Shown: positions 55,953-64,000 of the stretch, in pieces
Layout of the letters: the number at the start of each line of letters is the position of its first letter
How positions within the stretch are numbered: position 1 is the stretch's first letter
NCBI GenBank assembly: GCA_027924645.1
Contig: BSBN01000860.1
Coordinates: 2,232,001-2,296,000 of the forward strand
From: Cunninghamia lanceolata
Taxonomy: Eukaryota > Streptophyta > Pinopsida > Cupressales > Cupressaceae
DNA: 64,000 bases
Direction of reading: 5' to 3'
Translations under genes and position numbers: made by a program
Notes under the pieces: generated by a model
Told to the model about the DNA's origin: nothing
The model's database searches: none
What the model saw: only the letters and a program-made list of their open reading frames with translations

Positions 55953-56782
55953 GTAGGCTTTAATTCTCCATGTCTATGGTAGGTATTTTATAGACAGTGA
56001 ATGTGCGTTCGTGTGTCTGTCTCTATAGTATTCTTATTTTTGTGTGTAATTTATATTCTTATTTGTTAAAGAGATTGTAGGTACCAAGTTTTAAAACGAG
56101 TGCTCTAAATTGTGTTTGATTGTTTTGCTATACGATTTCACGTACCAGGATATTGTTGCAAATGTCTATATAATTTTTCGTAAAAGGCAATTCAAATGAA
56201 AATGTGATTTACTTTCTATTTTATTTAAGTTAGCTACTTCGAAGATTCTCTGTAACCAAAATGTCTTTGGACAGGCCCATATACCTACTGGTTTCAAATA
56301 CTGAAGTTTTTTCTTGTCTTTGATTTTGTCGTTGTTTTGAAGGCTGTCAGTGATTTTGATTTGGAATCTTACTTTCAGGTTGTCCACATTTGTCAATGGC
56401 AAATCTTCATAGATGTCCTAATTCTGTATAATTTTCCTTATAGAGATGAATATTGCAGACCTATTTTGATTTTCTTTTTAAGAGTGTAACATTTCATGAT
56501 TAGATACTCATTTTTTTATAGCTCAGAAGTTACAATATTTAACAATCAGATCTCATATTGGATTCTGGCTTCTTTGAACATTAGAATATACTGTATATTT
56601 GTTTTCAAATAAGCTTTTAAATTCTTCACAGGAGTTCATTTCTGTCGATAAAGAATGAATGTGTAAATGCTTACAATTGTGTATGTTAATATGAAAGGTG
56701 TTTGTATTATCCTTAATTGGGAGCTGTAAACTATGTACTTTATAGTGAAGAGTAGTATAAGCATTGTTACAGTTATGTGCAG
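55953..56782 (+). other. Intron 1 of the Lin0512-family gene
   Basis: 830 bp, GTAGGC at the donor and TTATGTGCAG at the acceptor. No repeat or ORF recognised inside. Confidence 0.8.
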
Positions 56783-56859
56783 GCAAGATATTACTGCAGC
56801 AGCTATGCGTGCATGCAGAGATGCAATCAGCTCTAACTCAATCCCAGCATTTCGGACAG
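56783..56859 (+). CDS. Lin0512-family protein, exon 2
   Basis: 77 bp encoding QDITAAAMRACRDAISSN and SIPAFRT, the second conserved block of the family, ending ACAG/GTATGT. The family normally continues with a Gly-rich GSIPGV block, roughly another 70-90 residues. That next exon was not found before 64000, so either it lies beyond the window (intron over 7.1 kb, usual for conifers) or the gene is truncated. Confidence 0.85.
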
Positions 56860-58700
56860 GTATGTCCCGTAAATTTAGCCTATATAAACAAACTCAGATG
56901 CTCTGTCTTCTTAATATCACATAAAAGATGCCCTAGATTTAGAAATTTAGATGTTAAGATTATAATGTGTGTCCATGCTCACACATATTTATGCAAACCA
57001 GACACAAATAACTTGCATATGCTTTCAAACATTGGTATCCATGAGCTTTAGTTCGACTAGGGTCCTTAGCTATGGCTACAATAGCTGAAGATTCACATCA
57101 GTAGTGCAAGCTGTACTTTGAATCTTGAGATGGTTTTGCAGCCACACAGCCAACAAATGGACAATGAGAGACTGTACTAAAAAATGCACATCATAGTCAT
57201 CTTTTACAGACAACATTAACCAGTTCTGTTTAAAGTATTCTAACACTTCATTGTCATGCTGATGCAAAACATTTTGGCAGCAGACAACAACAGTGCATTA
57301 GCATCTCCAACATTTTCAGGAAGAAAGGAGTGATCTGATTCTGCATCTCAAAAAATACAGCAGCAGGAGGAATCCTTGACATTGTTTCAAACACTTGGTA
57401 GTTCTCAACTAAATATTGGGGAGATGCTCTTTCATCAGTTCATAACAAGATTGATGGGCTATGATTAAAATAAAGGGTTTAGAGGCTTGCTTCCTGTGTT
57501 AAAGCTGTCCATGTGTACCAGATATCGCATTGTACTAGATCTGATTCTATTTTGTACATGTTGTAGAGAATCTGCCTTACAATAATAGCACTATATTCTT
57601 ATTTTAGAAAAATTCTGAAATGTACTTAGTCTTGACTTCTTCAACTCAAGTTGTCAATATAAGGTTCCGAGAAGCTTTCAAAGTGAGATGTAAATAATGG
57701 CAATAGTTTTACACCCTAGTGTCAGTTGCTCGACAAACTCACAGAAATGTATTTTAGCAATAATCCTTAGTAGTGCAGAACAGGACCATTTATTTGTAAA
57801 GGACTTTGTTGAGAGAATACAATTTTCTTTTTCACAATTGTGAATAGTCTAATTTAAGTGTCACAGTCTCATTTACATTAGTTTTTTCAGTTAGGCATGC
57901 CCTATTGATGACGTTAAATGCAATCTGATTTTTTAAATGGCCAAAGCACTGGAAATGTCATTTCCTTGAGTATTATTGATTATTATATATATATTTTTGA
58001 AATAGTACTCCATTATCAGTACTACAGTAGATGGCTGAGAAGTGAGAACTGTTTACTGAAGGGGTATTGGCAAAGTTTGCTCCCCTGGTAGATTCATACC
58101 AGTAATTTGAACCAGCAATCAGATTCTCTCAGACATCAAATCTACAATATAAATATGCAGAGTGGAAGTGACCAACCCTTTTTAGCTGGTCACATTATTA
58201 CACGCTAAGCAATTTTATAAGCAAAGTGAGTGGCCATCAAGAAAGTTAGCAGCATCGGATTTGTACCATGCCAAACAGAGCCTCTTTAAACAATATAAAA
58301 CTTCTTTTCTTGGTTCCGTATGGCATTGTGAGCCATCATCAAACCTCTGCAATGCAACAGTGACATTAAAGTTCAAGAGAGGTTACCTTTGGTCTGTTAA
58401 TCAGTTACTTGCTGGGTCATGCTTTGATTTGAAGTGGAGGTCATGCAGGATTGGGAGTAGTTTGAAGCCCTGGTTGTTACTCCATCTATTAAGTACTGAT
58501 CCACAATCCCACTGAGCAGCAAAGTTTTGTCTTTTGCATTATAAAGACAACCAAGAGAAATTTAGGCTTGTATTAGATTGCAATAAACTTCTAATCTGCA
58601 GATTATGTTGCCCACGAGAATTTTTCAGTAGTCAACAATTTCCTATGGGCATGCCACTGGCCATTCTCCTGCATGGGGTTCAGACACATTTTGAGCAAGC
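56860..58700 (+). other. Intron 2 of the Lin0512-family gene, proximal part
   Basis: Non-coding sequence after the GTATGT donor. No exon with the family's third block and no transposon domain recognised. The intron probably extends through the gypsy remnant to beyond the window. Confidence 0.55.
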
Positions 58701-58739
58701 CATACTAAGTGGAAGTTATGGGATGTCTAGTGCTATCGG

Positions 58740-59141
58740 TAATGAAATTACTTTATTGCAACAACAGGTAGCATCAATATAGCACATATCCACAAGATAG
58801 CAAGAGTAGGATAACGGAATGAATGTGCAAATAAGAGCCAATTAAAGCAGATCCACGCTATGAGTGAAATGAAAGCATAAGATTAATTATTAAGATTGAG
58901 CCACTTTGAGAGGGCAACCTCAAAAATTCTTATAACAAGCTTTTAGTTGGCAAAATGACATTTAACATCTAGCACTGCCTCCTTATATAGCATAATTAGG
59001 CTATGGTAGTCCCATGATCCCAATTAGGCCGATTACCACTACAATTTCTAAATCTAGGCACTATCAAATGATCAAGTCAAAGGTTATGCATGCCACAAGT
59101 TGGCCACAACATGACATAATCCAATGGGCTGAGGCATAACA
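58740..59141 (-). repeat. Partial 3' LTR of the gypsy remnant
   Basis: The boundary at 59141 is precise: on the minus strand GAAGAGGGAGGGGGCA (polypurine tract, 59142-59157) is followed by TGTTATGCCTCAG. A TATATAAGG box lies at about 58980 on the minus strand. The outer end near 58740 is uncertain; no target duplication was found. Confidence 0.6.
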
Positions 59142-59481
59142 TGCCCCCTCCCTCTTCAAAGAAGTGTTGTTCTCAGCACTTAGCTGCGGGTGTTCCTGAA
59201 TGAGTCCATCCTCCCAAGTGGCATCTCCTCTTGGCAAAGTCTGTTATTTGATGAGATATTTGGTGATCATCCTAGTTTGCAGCCTCATGCTCCTCGTCTG
59301 GATGACTGCTTCTGGTTCCAAAATGATTCCTTTGTCATCTAGCTCTGGAAACTTAGCTTGAATTGGAATTTATTCCCAATGACCTTCTTTAAACTAGACA
59401 CATGGAAGATTGGATGGATTCATGCTGTTTGTTGTAAATCCTGTTTGCATCCTACTTTCCTAAAGGTTAATTCGTTTCAAC

Positions 59482-59710
59482 CAAAGTTTTAAAAATTGTG
59501 ACTTGGCAAAACTTGGCAGACCCAATTTTGTCTCAAACTTGGTGACTCAGCAAAAACTCGGCAAATTAAAAAAATACTTAAATTCTTTAATTTGGCAAAC
59601 TTGGCAAAACTTTGGCAAAACTCAGCATAGGAGAGTTACTTGGCTGTGATATTTTCTTGCGGGTACTCATGAGTTGCATGAGTACTTGGCGAGTTTCAAT
59701 CTATGGTTTC
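59482..59710. other. ~230-bp TTGGCAAA-rich insert
   Basis: Non-homologous sequence inside the gypsy frame, with repeated ACTTGGCAAAACTTGGCA-like units and an ACTCATGAGTTGCATGAGTACT palindrome. It is bordered by GTTTCAACCAAAGTTTTAAAA on the left and CTATGGTTTCAAACTTTCAA on the right. A MITE-like insertion is possible; the boundaries are approximate. Confidence 0.4.
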
Positions 59711-60159
59711 AAACTTTCAACACCTTGTAAGGTCCACACTGCACAGTATTTGGGTGCCAATTTGCTATTCTTATTTCGTTGTTTAGAGAAATCTACTTGT
59801 ATGAGTAGAATCTCAAAAATATCCACTCACCCACTTTGAAATGCCTCTCACTTCTATGCTAATCTGCTTACTATTTCATCCTATCCTGTGCCATGGCCAA
59901 ATTCTCTGAGACTTGAGAGAAGTTCCTGCCGATGCTGAATATGCTCTTCCACTACACGAATCTTGGGTTGTACTCTTAGTGAAGACATGATTGAAGGAGG
60001 AGGGTACCCATAGAGTGCCATGAATGGTGACATTAGGTTCTAACATGAACGGAAGTGTTATACAACCATTTTGCTAGTGGTAACTAATGAACCCAGTGTG
60101 AACCACTGACTGATCTGACGCAAAAAAAAAAGATATCCTGCCAAACATTTATTAAGTAC

Positions 60160-61351
60160 TGTCATAACCCCAAAAATAAACTTTTAAATATATAAACATC
60201 TTTCATTTTTACATATAAAACAATTCATATATTATCAAATAAATTAAACTTATATAAACTATAATATAAACTTATATATTATTAAACAAATATTTCCTTT
60301 ACCATTAAGGGTGCAATTAACCCCAACTAGATGCACCCAGTCAAATGGGCACATCCGCTAATGCGCAGGGGTAGAAAAGGGAGGACAGCGTAGGGAAAGA
60401 ATGAGGACAGAAAACAGGAAGAAGGAAGAGAAGGAGATACGGGCGCCAGACAGGTGAACCTCTTTCACTTAGTTTTATATCTAATTTCTCTTCAATAGTA
60501 TATTTCATGGATGTCAGCCGCCCTGCATAGTCCAGGCATCTCATAAGTGATCCTTGCTACATTGTTAAGATAAATTATATTTAACCCCTGCCAATCGATT
60601 CACTAGATATCACCGCCCCATAGATGACGTCAAACAAGAGTAATAAACGTGAGCCTGGGATGGACTGGCATTATAATCTAAACTGATTTTTAATATTCCT
60701 GGTGCTAACCCGATGATAGCCTGTATATAGATAAAGCTTAATCTGCATCTATATCTGATTTATGAATGATGTTTCAATAGTTGAAATGTGCTATCATAGA
60801 CTCTGGATAAGATTAATACAGTTATATATATTTTATCACAGTTACTTCTGCACTCTGTTATATTTGATTATCTACTCCTGTTAAATGCTTCAATGGCTAA
60901 TGGATATACAATACAAATAAATTTCTAACACTGCATACTTTATGATCCTAACAAGATAGCCTATTGTAGAACCTATCAGCAACGAAGAAATCAGAATTAA
61001 GTTGGTTTGGCTAAAAACCCCATCTAAGATTCCGTCCCATAGGCCCGAGATAAGGGTTTGGACCATGGAGGGATGGGGGTCCACCCAAGGGTTATGCCCA
61101 TAGGCCCTAAGCAAGGGTTAGGCAATAGGGGGTGGTAGGCCTTAGGCCACTTAGACTCTGTGTTTCCTCTCTTCTGATAGTACTAGATTGTAGTTATGCA
61201 TAATTGTCTGATATTGGATATTAAAACTAACATTGGCACTTGTGGACTAGTATGCACATGGAAATACATGTAACATTACAAGAAGGCTTTTAGGTGGGAA
61301 TCAAGATCCAAACCCCTAATTTCAAGTAGCCTTAAGGTAAGGGACATCACA
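60160..61351. mobile_element. Solo LTR (1192 bp) with TSD AGTAC
   Basis: Starts TGTCATAACCCC, ends GGGACATCACA, flanked by AGTAC at 60155-60159 and 61352-61356. Removing it with one duplication rejoins the gypsy integrase frame at its HPQxDGxxKVLNKCL region, which proves the boundaries. Internally AT-rich at the left, with two related CCATAGGCCC-AAGGGTT blocks near 61030-61120. Confidence 0.88.
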
Positions 61352-62559
61352 AGTACCTTCTTTTATCCATCAAATTGAGGGTAGTAAGAGGAGCTGTGAG
61401 CTAGTTGAGTACCCAAAGAAGAGAACAAATCAGTCCAAAAATGTATTGTAAATCAAAGGTGGTGATTACTTACTATAATTCTTGGAGTACATGACTTTTG
61501 AACTGTTTCCCTGAATGCTGTGGCAACTGTACTGGCCATGAATGGATGAGATATGCACAAAAATGGGCATGTTTGATGAGTCTTCCCACCACTACCGTGA
61601 TGACATTTTCTTCTGACTTTCGCAATCCTGTGGTGAAATCCATGGACACTTCCTCCTCCTAACATTGACTAGGGATGGATAAGGGTTGTAGAAGTTTGGA
61701 GTCTTGACTGTTTTACCTTTGTCCTGTTGGTTGACCAAACATTTTGCTACATATTTCTATACATCACCTTTGAGACCCTCCCCACAAGAATCATGTTTGA
61801 ATCAGTGACATGTCTTTAAGAAGGAAAGTGTCCACCCATCGGAGATGCATGGAACTCCCCCAAAACCTTATTCTCGAGGGCTGCAAAGGCGTTGTCGATC
61901 TTTGTACCATAAAGAGTCCCCTCTTCAAAAATATTTATTGGATGCTCTTGGATCATGTTGCAGTCACTGAACAAGTTGTGAAATATTAGGATACTGCTGC
62001 CATCCTTTCCTAGCCTCAACTACCCAATCTGCTTAGAGTATAGATATAACACAAAGTAATGCTTCTGTCTTCTTCTCTTTTGGATAGTGCATCAACTACC
62101 ACAAGTTCTTTCCCCTTATTCTATATGATCTTGAAGTCATTCCAACATCTTAGTAACCCATTTTTGTTTCTAGTCTGAGGATAACCTTTGCTTCAAGAAG
62201 TATTTGAGTATATCATGACCTGTTTTTACCTTCAAGTTTATCCCTATCAACTAGTGGCACCACTGCTTGACTGCATCTAAGATTGCTAACATTTTCTTTT
62301 CATAAATGGGCTTGACTAGATTCTTGCCCTTGAGTTAGCGACTCTCAAAAGCTATAAGTCATCCCTCTTGCATTAGAATTGCAGCATTGTCGTGTTTTGA
62401 AGCATAACATTCAACAATGAACATCTTAGTGAAATCTAGATTGGCTATAATTATAGTAGTGCACATAGCTTGTTTGAGCTGCTCAAATGTTTTCATGGCT
62501 TTGTCATTCTAGCAAAAAGCATCCTTCTTCAAAAGTGCAAAAAATTCAAATCATAGCCA

Positions 62560-64000
62560 TCATGGTGATGACTTGGTGATAACTTGAGTATTAACAACAG
62601 TGAAAATAGCTGTCATGGTGATGAATTGAGTATTAGAAATGCTCCTACATAGCAAAATATTCCATAAAATGAAAATATCTAAAACAATACTAGACTACAG
62701 AAGCCCCCACTACTTACAATCAGGTTCTTAAAAGTTCATGCCCTAACATAAGGATGGAGCTATCCTTAAGTTATCACTTTGAGCTTCTCATGGCACCCGA
62801 AAGATGTGTTGACTAATGGTGGGATGTATATCCTAGAGTTGAAACTCCAATGGACACTACCCTATCAGATTTGTGTTTGCAATGATCTAATACTGTCATG
62901 GAAGAGATGAACAATGTAATTACGAACAGAGAGTTTCGATACCCTAAGAGTGCCCTTCAAATCATATACCATAAACAAATTCCTTTGCTAACTCGGAAGT
63001 TCATGGAAAATGCTAGGGGATCCTGTTCATGCCTTATCTCTTCCTATTTTTGAGATTCTCTAAACCAACACCCTGCCATGCAAACTCAACATCTATTTTG
63101 TGTGCACTAGAACCGATACATCACAAAATACATCACAAAAATTGCTTGGGATAAGGGATTTTGTGCATTATGATGGAGAGTGGAAAGCTTTCTCTTCTAT
63201 TGGTATTGTTTGTACTAGGCTGAAAACTAGGTTCTCAAAAGTCCATGCCTCAACATAATGGTGAAAGGTATCCTTAAGTTACCACTTCAAGTTGCTCATA
63301 GCGTCTGTATGATGTGTAAGACCAATGGCATAATCTACGCTCATTTATCTCTAATTTACTACAACAAACAACAATAAAGGAAACTGTTTAGTAATTGTGT
63401 TAATTGTATATTTTCAAAAATGTGAAGGCCCCATTGACATGTTGATCCTAGTATACATGCAAATCATTAAATGAACCTATAGGATGGGTGGCTGGAAAGT
63501 GAGGATCCATCATTTTCAATTGTGATGATAAGGCAAAAAATAAGGAAGATCATGTAGTCGGGCCTATTGGGACCCATTTTCATTGGCCTCAAAATTTGCA
63601 AATTTCCTAAGTCATGCATTCTCTTTGTGCTTTGGCCTGCTAAGCCCATCATTACCAATTTGCGAATTCCTTCAATGGGCCTCTTTAGTATTTTTTTGGC
63701 TTGATGTTGTTATTTGCCTTACGCCATGTTTTTGTCATGTGCTAAAGTTTGCAAAAATCCAAAGAATCTCTAAGTCTGGGGAGTTTTTGTTCGTTTTTTG
63801 CCATCTTGCAGGTTTGTGGAATTTCCAGGGACTTCAACCATCTTCCACATTTCCTCTTTTCTCTTTGCTTTCTGCACCTTTGTAGCTTTGAACTTTTGTG
63901 GACTTTCTGTGGATTTGTGGACTTCTTCTATCGTCTGGATTTCCCTCCCTTTCCCACAAACTTCTTTCTCCCATGTCCTTCCCTTTTCGCTCTTCCTGTG
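62560..64000. other. Distal sequence with a diverged direct repeat
   Basis: No protein domain recognised. A segment at about 62715-62825 (AGGTTCTTAAAAGTTCATGCC ... TATCCTTAAGTTATCACTT) recurs at about 63228-63335 with clear divergence, roughly 510 bp apart. The end is pyrimidine-rich. Presumably still intron or intergenic. Confidence 0.45.

Larger units (their letters stand above)
59142..62530 (-). pseudogene. Ty3/gypsy pol remnant (RNase H - integrase - chromodomain), minus strand
   Basis: From right to left: RT/RNase H with KTFEQLKQAMCTTIIIANLD near 62480 and LIAFESR near 62340; integrase segments FHASPMGGHFPS near 61830, GSVHGFHHRIAKV and FLCISHPFMASTVATAF near 61570, SYYPQFDG near 61370; after a solo LTR the frame resumes LNKCLAGYLF (60140), MALYGYPPP (60010) and PKYCAV near 59740; then IHPIFHVSSLKKV near 59400 and the chromodomain end GDATWEDGLIQEHPQLS near 59190. 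Many stops. A ~230-bp insert at about 59482-59710, full of TTGGCAAA repeats, interrupts the C-terminal region. The 5' half of the element is absent or beyond 64000. Confidence 0.8.

Overview
This window is nuclear DNA of a seed plant, most likely a conifer or other gymnosperm. It is AT-rich and gene-poor, filled with layered and decayed LTR retrotransposons, and its one convincing host gene has an intron running several kb through transposon debris. That assignment is inference from architecture; no species marker was identified.

Region 1 (744-19322) is a single integration product flanked by the 5-bp target duplication GGAAG. It has three LTRs and two internal regions in tandem (LTR-internal-LTR-internal-LTR). 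The family is a Ty3/gypsy-type element with only a decayed gag-protease reading frame plus a G-patch-like tail, and no reverse transcriptase or integrase. Its leader holds a four-unit tandem array of roughly 178-bp repeats, each bounded by complementary arms whose sequence changes from unit to unit while pairing is largely kept. The second internal region is split by a 4.6-kb insertion (9348-13974) with TG..CA ends.

Region 2 (19328-24845) holds a probable 850-bp solo LTR, GGTTCAA-rich and CCGATG-rich degenerate repeats, and the outer piece of an old LINE.

Region 3 (24846-54388) is a minus-strand Ty3/gypsy chromovirus (TSD ATATT, initiator-Met-type PBS, gag-protease-RT-RNase H-integrase-chromodomain) that landed in the LINE. 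Two elements are nested in it: a non-autonomous LTR retrotransposon (45607-50871, TSD AGAAA) whose termini resemble those of its host, and a 17.8-kb DNA transposon (27656-45435, 26-bp TIRs beginning GGGTGA, probable 4-bp TSD CTCT). The DNA transposon is the most novel object here. It carries a five-exon RNase H-fold-like transposase gene with NFAKNY, HDT, LDGCAAQF and GHGKGEHDG motifs, a second ORF broken only by TAG codons, palindromic subterminal motifs, a three-copy tandem of about 0.4-kb palindromes, a captured PPR gene fragment, a gypsy fragment and a short SINE-like insertion with a 17-bp TSD.

Region 4 (54394-64000) starts with the rest of the LINE, then the first two exons of a plus-strand Lin0512-family gene (55615-56859). 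Its next exon is not seen, so its second intron probably runs past the window end. That intron contains another minus-strand gypsy remnant, itself hit by a 1192-bp solo LTR (TSD AGTAC). No tRNA or rRNA genes, CRISPR arrays or bacterial features were seen.
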